From Cupriavidus malaysiensis (GTDB lineage: Bacteria > Pseudomonadota > Gammaproteobacteria > Burkholderiales > Burkholderiaceae): a DNA stretch of 64,000 bases. Below, piece by piece: positions 9,040 through 18,747 of the stretch. The notes below the pieces were generated by a model, which searched no databases, had not been told where the DNA came from, and saw only the letters and a list, made by a program, of their open reading frames with translations. The translations under genes and the position numbers were made by a program. Positions within the stretch are counted from its first letter, which is position 1; the number at the start of each line of letters is the position of its first letter. The stretch is from NCBI RefSeq assembly GCF_001854325.1, contig NZ_CP017755.1, positions 434,001-498,000 of the forward strand, given 5' to 3'.

Positions 9040-9339
9040 ATCGCTACCGCGTCGCCGCGTCATCGTATCCACGCCCGGCTTCCGGAGCCGTGACGGCAGG
9101 CCTGCCGATCGCCATGGCGCGGGCCCGGCTGCAGAATGCGCCCGGTACGCCCGCCCATCAAGGATAGAACGAAGCGCCGCGTCGCGCCGCGTACAAGCCT
9201 GCTCTACCGTTGGCACAGGCGATCTCGCGGCGGCCGGTGCCAGGTCCATCTTCCCGTCCGGGACGATGGACCCCTCCCTCACGAAAGCTCGATCTCGTAT
9301 AGACTCGCGCGAGTTCAACAGGACCCATGGAGAAGAACA

Positions 9340-9753
9340 ATGCACCTGCTTGACCACGTGTCGATCAGCGTTCCCGATATCGAGGTGGCGCGGCCCTTCT
9401 ACGATGCCGTCATGGATGCCCTGGGCGCGCGCAAGGTCTATGACCGGCCCGCCGCAGTCGGCTACGGCGAGCGCTGCAGCGCGGACGACACGGCATCCAC
9501 CTTCCTGGCGGTCTATCAGGGTTCCGGTGAGGTCGGCGACAGCAAGCGGCATTGGTGCTTCAAGGCACCTTCGCGCGCGCAGGTGGATGCCTTCTTCCAG
9601 GCCGGGCTGTCGGCCGGCGGCCGCTCTGACGGCGAGCCCGGCTTGAGGCCGCACTACCACCGCGATTACTACGCCGCCTTCCTGATCGACCCCGCCGGCA
9701 ACCGCGTCGAGGCCGTGTGTCATGCGGCGCCGCCGGCGGGCGAGGCCGCATGA
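9340..9753 (+). CDS. VOC-superfamily (glyoxalase-like) protein
   Basis: 137 aa, start preceded by GGAGAAG at 9329-9335. One vicinal-oxygen-chelate module: MHLLDHVSISVPDIE gives the first metal-ligand histidine (H6), RHWCFKAPSRAQVD the middle strand, and AAFLIDPAGNRVEAVCH the terminal Glu-bearing strand. Such small proteins act as lyases, isomerases or resistance proteins in the cytoplasm. It is oriented opposite to the aromatic operon that follows and is probably not part of it. The 300 bp upstream (9040-9339) show nothing beyond a possible promoter. Confidence 0.8.
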   Translation: MHLLDHVSISVPDIEVARPFYDAVMDALGARKVYDRPAAVGYGERCSADDTASTFLAVYQGSGEVGDSKRHWCFKAPSRAQVDAFFQAGLSAGGRSDGEPGLRPHYHRDYYAAFLIDPAGNRVEAVCHAAPPAGEAA

Positions 9754-9911
9754 CCTTCGCGGTCGCCGCTTGATGGCTTGCTGCGCCGGCTGCGCGAGCG
9801 GCAGAGCCGGGCGCGATCCCGCCGCGGCGCGCTGACTCCCGGTGTCGGGAAGCAAGGCAGCGTGCCTGACCGTGCCAGCGTCGCTGGCGCGGCCTCAGGC
9901 CCGCGCCTTGC

Positions 9912-10841
<930 letters not shown>

Positions 10842-10885
10842 TCAGGGGTGCATTCGGGGTGGCGAGGGGTGGCGGGCGTGGCGCG

Positions 10886-11674
10886 CTAGCCGAAGCGGAT
10901 GGCGCAGCCGCCCAGGCCGCCCAGGCTTACGCGCATGTGGTCGCCGGCCCGCACGGGCACCATGGCGCCGAGCGCGCCGGCGAGGATGAGCGAGCCCGCG
11001 GGCAGGGCTTCGCCGAGGCGCCCGAGGGTATTGGCCAGCCAGGCGACGGCATTGACGGGCGAGCCCAGCGTCGCCACGCCCGCGCCGGTGACGGCGACCT
11101 CGCCGTTCTTCTCCAGCACCATGCCGCAGGTGCGCAGGTCGAGCGCGCGCGGATCGGCCAGGCGGTCGCCCAGCACGAAGGCGCCGCAGGAAGCGTTGTC
11201 CGCCACCGTGTCCTGGATGCGGATGTTCCAGTCGCGGATGCGCGAGTCGACGATCTCGATGCAGGCCATCACGCCATCGGTGGCGGCGAGCACGTCGGCG
11301 GCGGTGAGGCCGGGGCCGGCCAGTTCCTTGCCGAGCACGAAGGCGATCTCGCCCTCCGCGCGCGGCTGCAGGAAGGCTTGCGCGGCAACCTGTCCGCCGT
11401 CGTCGCAGACCATGCCATCGAGCAGCTCGCCGAAGTCGGGCTGGCGCACGTCCAGCATGTCCATCACGGCGCGGCTGGTGACGCCGATCTTCTTGCCGAC
11501 GATCCGTTCGCCGCGCCGTATCCGGTGCGACACCATGCGCCGCTGGATGCGGTAGGCCTCCTCGATCGTCATGTCGGGATGGCGGCCGGTCAGCGGCGGG
11601 ATGGCGGCACGCTCGCACCAGGCCGCGTGCAGTTCGTCGCCGAGGGCGTCGATGCGCTCGCTCGCGAGAGCCAT
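10886..11674 (-). CDS. mhpD: 2-hydroxypenta-2,4-dienoate hydratase
   Basis: 262 aa, start at 11674 just after AAGGAGAAG. The sequence carries KKIGVTS, the metal-site region EGEIAFVLGKELAGPGLTAADV, and ACIEIVDSRIRDWNI and LGSPVNAVAWLAN blocks of the MhpD/BphH/TesE hydratase family. It hydrates the dienoate released by the hydrolase to 4-hydroxy-2-oxopentanoate. The aldolase and acetaldehyde dehydrogenase that would normally follow (MhpE/MhpF) are not in this operon, so the lower pathway must be supplied from elsewhere in the genome. Confidence 0.9.
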   Translation of the reverse strand: MALASERIDALGDELHAAWCERAAIPPLTGRHPDMTIEEAYRIQRRMVSHRIRRGERIVGKKIGVTSRAVMDMLDVRQPDFGELLDGMVCDDGGQVAAQAFLQPRAEGEIAFVLGKELAGPGLTAADVLAATDGVMACIEIVDSRIRDWNIRIQDTVADNASCGAFVLGDRLADPRALDLRTCGMVLEKNGEVAVTGAGVATLGSPVNAVAWLANTLGRLGEALPAGSLILAGALGAMVPVRAGDHMRVSLGGLGGCAIRFG

Positions 11675-11739
11675 GGACTTCTCCTTGTTCGGGTTGGGGG
11701 AAAGCGGCCCGCGCGACGCGCGCCCCGCGGGCCGGGGCA

Positions 11740-12942
11740 TCACTGCGCGGCGGGCAGGTCGAACATGAAGGGCGGCACGCCCTGGCCCAGCAGGTAGCCG
11801 CCGAGCACGCCGGCGGTGTCATCCTCGTTCTGGGTGATGTGGTTGCCGGCCACCAGCATGGCGCGCATCCACAGTTGCGCGGGATTGGTCAGCCAGATGG
11901 CGCGCGCGCTGAGCTTCTTCCACAGCATCAGGGAGGCGTCCAGGCAGTCCTTGCCGCAGCGCTGGATTTCCAGGAAGTGGTAGACGCGCGACTCCAGCGG
12001 CACCAGCTCGCCCCGGCCGACATAGGCCGAGGCCTCCTGGTAGACCTGCGCCAGCCGCCCCTGCGCGGAGCGCACCAGCAGGGCCGCGTTGCCCAGCTTG
12101 TCGCGCACATAGGGGTTCTGCGCGGCGGCGCCGGCGGGGCCGACGATGTTCTGCCGCGGCATCATCTGTTCGATATACAGGTCGACCATGCCGCGTGCGT
12201 AGCCGACGATCACCGATGACACGGCCGCGTAGAACACCTGGTTGAACGGATAGAGATAGGGCGTGGCGCGCGCCGACATCCGGTAGTCGACGATGCTGTG
12301 CGAGCGGTAGTCCGGCACGAAGGCCTCGCCGCGGATGCGCACGCTCTTGCTGCCGGTGCCGCCTAGGCCGACCACATGCCAGTCGTCGACGATCTCGTAG
12401 TCGCTGCGCGAGACCACGAAGGAGCGGTAGTCGCGCCGCTGCCCGGCGTCGTCCAGCCAGAAGGCGCCCAGGATCGCGCCGCCCTCGGCATGGTCGCAGC
12501 CGCTGGAGGTTTTCCACTCGCCGCTGACCATCCAGCCGCCCTCGACCGGGCGGCACTTGCCGAACGGCGCATAGGACGAGGCGATCAGGATGTCCGGGTC
12601 GCGGGCCCACATATCGTCGCCCGCGCGCGGGTCGAACAGCCCGAACTCCCATTGATGGACGCCCAGGATCATCAGGTTCCAGGCGCTGGAGGGGCAACCG
12701 CGGCCCAGCTCCATCAGCACCCGGGAGAAAACGATCGGGTCCATCTCCCAGCCGCCCCAGCGGCGCGGCTGCAGGATCTTGAAGAAGCCCGCCGCGCGGA
12801 AGGCGTCGATGGTCTCCTTGGGCACGGTGCGTGCCTGCTCGACTTCGGCGGCCTTGGCGCGCAGCGCCGGGATCATGGCCTGGGCGCGGGCGACCAGTTC
12901 GGCGGTGCCCGGTTCCTGCATCAGTTCGTGGATGGCGTTCAT
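11740..12942 (-). CDS. flavin-dependent monooxygenase, oxygenase component (HsaA/TesA-like)
   Basis: 400 aa, acyl-CoA-dehydrogenase fold as in group D flavin hydroxylases. Seen are an N-terminal helical domain (LVARAQAMIPALRAKAAEVE), the flavin-site strand region (VSGEWKTSSGCDHAEG, DWHVVGLGGTGSKSVRIRGEAFVP) and the C-terminal helical bundle. Members such as HsaA and HpaB-C2 types ortho-hydroxylate a phenolic ring using reduced flavin from a partner reductase, whose gene ends 13 bp upstream. The product would be a catechol for the dioxygenase of the same operon. Start at 12942 follows AGGAGGAGACACC. The phenolic substrate is undetermined. Confidence 0.87.
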   Translation of the reverse strand: MNAIHELMQEPGTAELVARAQAMIPALRAKAAEVEQARTVPKETIDAFRAAGFFKILQPRRWGGWEMDPIVFSRVLMELGRGCPSSAWNLMILGVHQWEFGLFDPRAGDDMWARDPDILIASSYAPFGKCRPVEGGWMVSGEWKTSSGCDHAEGGAILGAFWLDDAGQRRDYRSFVVSRSDYEIVDDWHVVGLGGTGSKSVRIRGEAFVPDYRSHSIVDYRMSARATPYLYPFNQVFYAAVSSVIVGYARGMVDLYIEQMMPRQNIVGPAGAAAQNPYVRDKLGNAALLVRSAQGRLAQVYQEASAYVGRGELVPLESRVYHFLEIQRCGKDCLDASLMLWKKLSARAIWLTNPAQLWMRAMLVAGNHITQNEDDTAGVLGGYLLGQGVPPFMFDLPAAQ

Positions 12943-12955
12943 GGTGTCTCCTCCT

Positions 12956-13495
12956 TCATTCGATGGAAATGGCGTGCGCAGCGTGGCGGAATTGCCCGTG
13001 CGCGTAGACCAGGGGGGCGGCGTCGCCCGGCCCGACCGCGACGCTCTCCACGTCGCAGAGCAGGATCGAGTGGGTGCCGGCCGGCAGGATCTCGGCGATG
13101 CGGCAGCGGAAGCTGGCCAGTGCGCCGAGTAGCGCGGGCACCTGGCCTTCCCAGGCGCCGGCGGCAAAGCGCTCGGTGCCCTGCACGCCCGGCACCATGC
13201 CGGCGAAGCGCCTGGCGATGTCCACATCGCCGGCGGACAGCACGTTCACGCACAAGGCGCGCGAGGTCTCGAACGCGGCATGGGCAAACACCCGGCGGTT
13301 GACGCAGGCCAGCAGGCGCGGCGGCTCGGCGCACAGGGCGGTGACGGCCGTGGCGGTCAGGCCCACGGGCATCCCGTCCAGCGACGAGGTGAGCACGCAG
13401 ACGCCAGCGGCCAGGCGCCGCATGCCCTGGCGGAAATCCTCCGGCGACGCGGTTGCATCGGGCACGGGCGGCGGCGCGATGGCGGTATCAGGCAT
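12956..13495 (-). CDS. flavin reductase partner of the monooxygenase
   Basis: 179 aa, flavin_reductase domain: FRQGMRRLAAGVCVLTSSLDG at the start, TATAVTALCAEPPRLLACVN for flavin binding, and HSILLCDVESV near the end, as in HsaB/HpaC. It reduces free FMN or FAD with NAD(P)H and the flavin diffuses to the oxygenase component. Only 13 bp separate it from the oxygenase gene. The start at 13495 is the first family-like methionine; the frame upstream encodes low-complexity residues. Confidence 0.88.
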   Translation of the reverse strand: MPDTAIAPPPVPDATASPEDFRQGMRRLAAGVCVLTSSLDGMPVGLTATAVTALCAEPPRLLACVNRRVFAHAAFETSRALCVNVLSAGDVDIARRFAGMVPGVQGTERFAAGAWEGQVPALLGALASFRCRIAEILPAGTHSILLCDVESVAVGPGDAAPLVYAHGQFRHAAHAISIE

Positions 13496-13639
13496 GGTTG
13501 GAACTCCTGCTTCGGTGGTGGTGGGGCTGGCTGCCGGGCGCGGGACGAACGCCACCGCTCGCGCCCGGGGGCGGCGCAAGTGCTGGTGTTGCTCGCATCG
13601 GTGTGCCGGCCTGCGGGCCGGACCGGCCGCGCGGCCCGG

Positions 13640-14539
13640 CTAGGCGGGGCGGGCCGGCGGCCGGTGGCCCCAGTCGCTGAGCTGGCTGTAGTTCTTCACT
13701 TCCCAGGCCTGGCCGTCGATGACGATGCCGCCGTGTCCGTACTCGAGGCCGAAGCCGGAGGGCGTTTCCACGTAGAAGGAGAACATCTGGTCGTTGGGGT
13801 GGTGGCCGAGGCCGGCGTGGATGGTCAGGCCCGCGCGCAGGCAGCGGTCATAGGCCATGCCCACGTCGTCCATGTCCTGTACCTGCAGCAGCACGTGGTG
13901 CAGGCGCTTCGGGAAGGGCATGAAGGCCGTGGCCAGCGAATGGTGGCGCCCCGTGCGGGTGTGGAAGAAGGTGGCGTCGACGGTGGCGCCGGGGACCGCG
14001 TGGGCGTCGCGGATGGTGTCGCTGACCCGCAGGCCGAGCACGTTCTTGTAGAAGTGCAGCGACTGCGCATAGTCGCGCGCCACCGGCAGGATGTGACCCA
14101 TCCCCAGCCGGCCGGTCTCGAAGCCGGCGCCCTTGAGCAGCGCCGAGCGGAACGGCACCGAGATCGGCGCATAGGTGGGCCCGTAGCAGAATTCGTGTAC
14201 GAAGCCGTTCGGATCGTCGCAGGCGAACACGCGCTCCACCTGGCGGCTGGCGGCCATCTCCCGGCTGCCTTCGCGCACGTCGATGCCGTCGGCGCGCAGC
14301 CGGCCGACGTAGTCCCGCAGCTCGTCTTCCGAATCGAATTGCCAGCCGGCCGCCGCGATGTCGTCGTCCGATCCCTCTTCCAGCAGGATGCGTTGCGCGA
14401 ACTCATCCATGCGCAGGCCCAGCGCGCCGGGGGCCCGCCGTCCCGTCATCAGGCCCAGCACATTGACGGCAAAGTCCTCCCACCGGCTCAGGCTGCTGAC
14501 GCGGAACACGACGTAGCCCAGGCTTGAAAGCTCCGACAT
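13640..14539 (-). CDS. type I extradiol ring-cleavage dioxygenase (BphC/HsaC-like)
   Basis: 299 aa with two VOC modules. The iron ligands are visible in the second module: H149 in GMGHILP, H215 in RLHHVLLQV and E266 in GFGLEYG. The N-terminal module (SSLGYVVFRV...WEDFAVNVLGL) has lost its metal site, as in BphC. The enzyme opens a catechol next to the diol to give a 2-hydroxy-6-oxo-dienoate. It is the first gene of the aromatic operon, about 105 nt downstream of the predicted transcription start of a sigma-54 promoter, with AAGGAGGAGACATC before the ATG. Confidence 0.92.
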   Translation of the reverse strand: MSELSSLGYVVFRVSSLSRWEDFAVNVLGLMTGRRAPGALGLRMDEFAQRILLEEGSDDDIAAAGWQFDSEDELRDYVGRLRADGIDVREGSREMAASRQVERVFACDDPNGFVHEFCYGPTYAPISVPFRSALLKGAGFETGRLGMGHILPVARDYAQSLHFYKNVLGLRVSDTIRDAHAVPGATVDATFFHTRTGRHHSLATAFMPFPKRLHHVLLQVQDMDDVGMAYDRCLRAGLTIHAGLGHHPNDQMFSFYVETPSGFGLEYGHGGIVIDGQAWEVKNYSQLSDWGHRPPARPA

Positions 14540-14655
14540 GATGTCTCCTCCTTGTTGATGTCTCTTGCGTCACTGTGGTCGGCCGGGGGGCATCCGATGC
14601 GGATGCCGGCGGGCGCTGATCGAGCCCTGTTCCCGTGTCGACGGGAAGCCAATAC

Positions 14656-14670
14656 GCAACCCGCGTGCCA
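14656..14670 (-). promoter_or_regulatory. sigma-54 (-24/-12) promoter of the aromatic operon
   Basis: On the minus strand the sequence is TGGCAC-N5-TTGC (N5 = GCGGG), a full match to the RpoN core consensus with correct spacing. It reads toward the dioxygenase gene. The divergent neighbour is a sigma-54 activator, which strongly supports function. Confidence 0.88.
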
Positions 14671-14801
14671 AGCGCGCGATGCTGGCGTGCAGCATGGCCG
14701 GGGCGCGCTGCACGGCGGGGAAACGCCGCGGGAACAAGGCTTGCATGTGTGGCATCGCAGCAGGCAATACGGTGCCGCGGCCGCTTGAAATTTCTCCGCC
14801 G

Positions 14802-14829
14802 CTGCAAAAAAATCGCCAGGCCTGCAAAA
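14802..14829. promoter_or_regulatory. candidate upstream activator sites
   Basis: CTGCAAAA occurs at 14802-14809 and again at 14822-14829, 20 bp apart, so on the same DNA face. They lie about 130-160 bp upstream of the -24 element, the usual distance for XylR/DmpR enhancers. The classical XylR/DmpR palindrome is not evident, so this assignment is tentative. Confidence 0.35.
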
Positions 14830-14873
14830 TTTTCGCGCCCGCGCCAGACGGGCCGGCCCGACCAGGAGACAAG

Positions 14874-16655
14874 ATGCCCACCGCCGACGAACTCATGGCC
14901 TTCCCGGATATCGCCCCGGTCCGGGACAAGCTGCGCTTCTATCCCGAACGGGCGCAGATCTACCTGGGCAGGCAGCGCATGGTCATGATGCACAGCGCGG
15001 CCATCCATGACTTGCGCAACGAACTGGTTGCCTCGCTCGGTGCCGGCACCGCCCGTACCCTGCTGACCCGCATCGGCTTCTCCTCGGGCACGCGCGATGC
15101 CGAGACCGCGCTGCAGCTGCACGCCCCCGACGCGGCCATCTTCGACCTGCTGGCGCGCGGCGGGCAGCTCCATGCCCTGCAAGGCGTGGCCCTGGTCAAG
15201 ATGATCAGCGCCGAACTGGACGTCGCACAGGGGCGCTGCCGCCTGGAGTTCCTGTGGGAGCACTCCTTCGAGCACGAGACCGGCCGGCCGCCGCCTCACA
15301 CCGGCCCGTCTCCCGCCTGCTGGCTGGAGACGGGCTACGCCAGCGGCTTCCTCAGCGCCTGCATGGGCAAGCTCATCCTGGCGCGCGAGATCGAGTGCCG
15401 CGCCACCGGCCACGAGGCCTGCCGGGTGATCGCGCAAGCCGCCGCCGACTGGCCCGATGCCGAAGAAGACCTGCGTTTCCTCAATGCGCCGATCCTGGCG
15501 CGCGAGTCCGCCGCCGATGCCCGCCCGGGCGGCGGCCGGCGTGGCATGGCGATGCAGCGGCTGGATCGCCTGGAGCGCGCCAAGCACAAGTCCGACGTGG
15601 TCGGCCTGTCGCCGGCGTTCCAGGCGGTGGTGGGCAAGATCAACCGCGTGGCCAAGACCACCGCCACCGTGCTGCTGCTGGGCGAAAGCGGCGTGGGCAA
15701 GAGCGCCTTCGCCCGCCTGCTGCACGAACAGAGCGACCGCGCCGAGCACGCCTTCGTGGCCGTCAACTGCGCGGCCATCCCGGAAACGCTGATGGAAGCG
15801 GAACTGTTCGGCGTCGAACGCGGCGCCTTCACCGGCGCGGACGCCGCCCGCGCCGGTCGCTTCGAACTGGCCGAGGGCGGCACCCTGTTCCTGGACGAGA
15901 TCGGCACGCTGCCCCTGATCGCGCAGAGCAAGCTGCTGCGCGTGCTGGAGACCGGCGAATTCGAACGGCTGGGCAGCGGCAGCGCGCGCCACGCCAGTGT
16001 CCGCATCATCGCCGCCACCAACGAAGACCTCTGGCAGGCCGTGCGCGCGGGACGCTTCCGCGAAGACCTGTTCTTCCGCCTCTACGTGTTCCCCATCGAG
16101 ATTCCGCCGCTGCGCGAGCGCAAGGAAGACATCCCGGTACTGCTCGAACACTACCTGGAACGTTTCGCCAAGGCCTACGGACGGCGCATCAACGGACTGA
16201 CGCCGGAGACCATGTCGATGCTCATGTCATACGCCTGGCCGGGCAATATCCGCGAACTGTCGAACGTGATGGAACGTGCCGTCATCCTCTCCGACGACGA
16301 TCGGGCGCTGGACCTCGCGCATGTGATCACGCTGAGGGAACTGTCGCGCAGCGCGGCGCCGGCATTGACGCAGGAGGCGCCACAGCCACCCGCAGCGGTG
16401 GCGGAGGCGATGACTGAGGCGGTGGCGCCGCTACCGCCACCATCTGCCGCCGTGAGCGACGCGGAACGCCGTCCGGCCGACGCCGGCGCGGCGGTGGGCG
16501 ACCTGCTGCGCCGCCACAAGCTCACGCTGGCGCAGATGGAAAAGACCATGGTCGACACCGCGGTGGAACTGGCGGCGGGCAACCTGTCGCGGGCTGCGGC
16601 CATGCTGGGCATTTCCCGGGGGCAACTGCGCTATCGGCAGACGCGGCGGGAGTGA
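14874..16655 (+). CDS. XylR/DmpR/MopR-family sigma-54 activator of aromatic catabolism
   Basis: 593 aa. Order: XylR_N/V4R sensor (about 10-195), B-linker, AAA+ domain (about 242-475) with Walker A GESGVGKS (270-277) and the sigma-54 contact loop GAFTGA (317-322), then a Fis-type HTH at the end (LSRAAAMLGISRGQLRYR). C149, E172, C175 and C183 reproduce the spacing of the zinc ligands described in the phenol sensor MopR (C155, E178, C181, C189), so a phenolic ligand is likely. It is divergent from the aromatic operon and presumably activates it. Start at 14874 has AGGAGACAAG upstream. Confidence 0.92.
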   Translation: MPTADELMAFPDIAPVRDKLRFYPERAQIYLGRQRMVMMHSAAIHDLRNELVASLGAGTARTLLTRIGFSSGTRDAETALQLHAPDAAIFDLLARGGQLHALQGVALVKMISAELDVAQGRCRLEFLWEHSFEHETGRPPPHTGPSPACWLETGYASGFLSACMGKLILAREIECRATGHEACRVIAQAAADWPDAEEDLRFLNAPILARESAADARPGGGRRGMAMQRLDRLERAKHKSDVVGLSPAFQAVVGKINRVAKTTATVLLLGESGVGKSAFARLLHEQSDRAEHAFVAVNCAAIPETLMEAELFGVERGAFTGADAARAGRFELAEGGTLFLDEIGTLPLIAQSKLLRVLETGEFERLGSGSARHASVRIIAATNEDLWQAVRAGRFREDLFFRLYVFPIEIPPLRERKEDIPVLLEHYLERFAKAYGRRINGLTPETMSMLMSYAWPGNIRELSNVMERAVILSDDDRALDLAHVITLRELSRSAAPALTQEAPQPPAAVAEAMTEAVAPLPPPSAAVSDAERRPADAGAAVGDLLRRHKLTLAQMEKTMVDTAVELAAGNLSRAAAMLGISRGQLRYRQTRRE

Positions 16656-16874
16656 GGGCGGGGTTGGGTTGACTGGGGTGCCGTTGCGGGATGCGGAGAT
16701 TGGCGGGCTTATTGTCCGCAGAATATGCGGTGAATAAGGCGGTATCCGCGACATCCAGAAACTCGCCCGCAAAGGAACGCTCGACGCCACCGCATGACTC
16801 GCCTGGTTCCTCGACGCCCTTTCGAGCGGGAATTACCATTTGAGCTACAATCAATACTCATTTGGGAGTCCGCG

Positions 16875-17426
16875 ATGCAAACCACCACCGAAGCCAAGCC
16901 ACGCCGCACCCCGGCCACGCGCCGCGCGGCCCCCGCGCGCCACGCCGTCAAGCGCGGCACCAAACACAGCGAACTGCACGGCATCGAGGACTTCCGCGCC
17001 TTCTATGAAGCCTCGCAATCCACCGCCGGCACCCTGCGCGTGATCGCCCTGATCCGCGCCGGCATCCCCGCCAGCGAGATCGCCGTGCTGGCCGAACGCA
17101 TGGGGCTGAGCAAGGACACCCTGATGCGCACCCTGCAACTGCCGCGCGCCACCGTCGACCGCAAGGCCAAGGCCGACGAACGGCTGTCGAGCGACCAGAG
17201 CGAGCGCGTGATCGGCATGGCCAAGCTGGTGGGCCAGGTCCAGGCGCTGGTCGAGCGCTCCGGCCAGCCGGCCGGCTTCAATGCCGCGCAGTGGGTCGCG
17301 CACTGGCTCGACCAGCCCGCCCCGGCCCTCGGCGGCGAACGGCCCGCGGACCTGATGGACACCGTCGCCGGCCAGCAGATCGTGGCCGACCTGCTCGCCA
17401 AGATGGAAAGCGGGGCCTACGCGTGA
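16875..17426 (+). CDS. Xre/MbcA/ParS-type antitoxin (DUF2384)
   Basis: 183 aa. After a basic Ala/Arg-rich tail of about 35 residues comes an Xre-like N-domain (LRVIALIRAGIPASEIAVLAERMGLSKDTLMRTL). The C-terminal DUF2384 toxin-binding domain follows (ERVIGMAKLVGQVQALVE ... FNAAQWVAHWLDQPAPALGGERPADLMDT). It should neutralise the RES toxin encoded immediately downstream (4-bp overlap) and autoregulate. GGGAG precedes the start by 6 bp, a TACAAT -10-like hexamer lies at 16846-16851, and a CATTTGRG direct repeat in the leader may be operator. Confidence 0.88.
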   Translation: MQTTTEAKPRRTPATRRAAPARHAVKRGTKHSELHGIEDFRAFYEASQSTAGTLRVIALIRAGIPASEIAVLAERMGLSKDTLMRTLQLPRATVDRKAKADERLSSDQSERVIGMAKLVGQVQALVERSGQPAGFNAAQWVAHWLDQPAPALGGERPADLMDTVAGQQIVADLLAKMESGAYA

Positions 17427-17902
17427 GGACGGCCTGGCGCATTGCCACCGACACCCCGACCTACACCGCCGACGACCCCAGCGGCACCGGCGCCAGGATC
17501 ACCGGCGGCCGCTGGAACCGCAAAGGCACCCCGATGGTGTACGCGGCCTCGTCCATCGCGCTGGCCTGCCTGGAAACGCTGGTGCACATCGGCGCCGGCG
17601 GGCTGCCGCTGAACCGCTACCTGGTGCGCATCGATATCCCCGACGACGTCTGGGAAGCCGCCGGCCGCCTCACGGCCGCCACGGCGCCGATCGGCTGGGA
17701 TGCCGTGCCGGCCGGCAAGGTCAGCCTGGATGCGGGCGAGGATTGGGTGGCCGCCGGCCGGTCCGCGCTGTTGCTGGTGCCTTCGATCGTGGTGCCGGAA
17801 GAGTGGAATGTGCTGGTGAATCCGGCGCATGCGGAGGCGGGGCGGCTGGGGTGGGGGAAGGTGAGGCGGTGGGTCTATGATGCGCGGTTTGGCGGGATGT
17901 GA
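17423..17902 (+). CDS. RES-domain toxin
   Basis: 159 aa from the GTG at 17423, inside the antitoxin stop (GTGA overlap). The RES domain is clear: the Arg in GGRWNRKGTPMVYAASS, the Glu in ALACLETLVH, and the C-terminal Ser-bearing LLLVPSIVVPEEWNVLVNPAH segment. RES toxins act on NAD+ (phosphorolysis or hydrolysis) or ADP-ribosylate targets, and are held inactive by DUF2384 antitoxins. All core residues appear intact, so the pair is probably functional. Confidence 0.9.
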   Translation: MRTAWRIATDTPTYTADDPSGTGARITGGRWNRKGTPMVYAASSIALACLETLVHIGAGGLPLNRYLVRIDIPDDVWEAAGRLTAATAPIGWDAVPAGKVSLDAGEDWVAAGRSALLLVPSIVVPEEWNVLVNPAHAEAGRLGWGKVRRWVYDARFGGM

Positions 17903-18061
17903 GTCGTTGCCCGGCTGCGATATCGAAGGAAGGCGAGGCGCTCACGGTGGGCGGCTCGTTCCTTTTCAGATCGCCGCCAGGCGTTGAATTCAAGGCGTTG
18001 TGCCTGACGGCGCCGCCTGCCGGCGCGCAGCATCGGCGCGCCCCCGCGATGACCGGCGCGC

Positions 18062-18703
18062 TTATCGCGCGCTATCCGTCCTGCCGGCAGCGTTCGTCGC
18101 CCCGGCGGAATCCCCGGCCGGTACCGTTTCCAGGGCGCCTGCCGGCGCGGATTGCTGCGCTCCTGGTCCGGCCTTGGTAGCGGCAGCGGCGGCGGCCGTG
18201 AAGTCGAGGAATGCCCTGGCCTCCTTGTCACGCTGCGCAAGCCGTTCGATGCGCGCCAGTACCTGCGGGAGCCACTTGGGGCGGTATTCCTCCCGCATGC
18301 CGGACAGGTCTTCCGCACCGAAGTGATGCTTCTCCAGCAGCTTGCCCGCGCTCCGCCAGCGATCGGCCACGCGGAAGATGGCCTCGTCTGCCTTGCCGGG
18401 GCAGACCTTGCGGTTGATCAGGAAGGCCTGGCCCGCGATCTTGTCCGGGGCGGGCGGGTTGACGGTCTCGATGTCGCCGTACTTCTGCGTTTCCGGCCAA
18501 TCGCGGGCGAACGGCACCATCAGCCCGAGAAACCTGCACTGGCTGTCATCCCGCCACCATTCCCTGTGCAGGCTGATGGCCGTAGCCGTGTCGAGCGTGT
18601 CCTGGTCGGCATGGATGAAATCCGCGTCGGCATAAAGCGTGATATTGGACGCCACTACGCCAACGAGGAATACTCCGTTCAAGATGTTGAGCACATCCAA
18701 CAT
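18062..18703 (-). CDS. hypothetical protein with N-terminal hydrophobic segment
   Basis: 213 aa, not recognised. Residues 4-24 (VLNILNGVFLVGVVASNITLYA) look like a signal anchor. The middle part has paired cysteines (SQCRFLGL, RKVCPGKADEAIFRVADRW). The tail from about residue 165 is Ala/Gly/Thr-rich low complexity. It begins 44 bp downstream of the gene for another exported unknown on the same strand, so the two are probably co-transcribed. The function is unknown; the context suggests an envelope-associated pair. Confidence 0.6.
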   Translation of the reverse strand: MLDVLNILNGVFLVGVVASNITLYADADFIHADQDTLDTATAISLHREWWRDDSQCRFLGLMVPFARDWPETQKYGDIETVNPPAPDKIAGQAFLINRKVCPGKADEAIFRVADRWRSAGKLLEKHHFGAEDLSGMREEYRPKWLPQVLARIERLAQRDKEARAFLDFTAAAAAATKAGPGAQQSAPAGALETVPAGDSAGATNAAGRTDSAR

Positions 18704-18747
18704 GGTCTTCTCCGTATTCGATTGAGCTTGAGGCCGGGGCTGCCGCC

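Noticed and set aside
14403..16151. Minus-strand open frame of 582 codons across the regulator and promoter region
   Set aside because: It is antisense to the sigma-54 activator, low-complexity, and crosses the divergent promoter.
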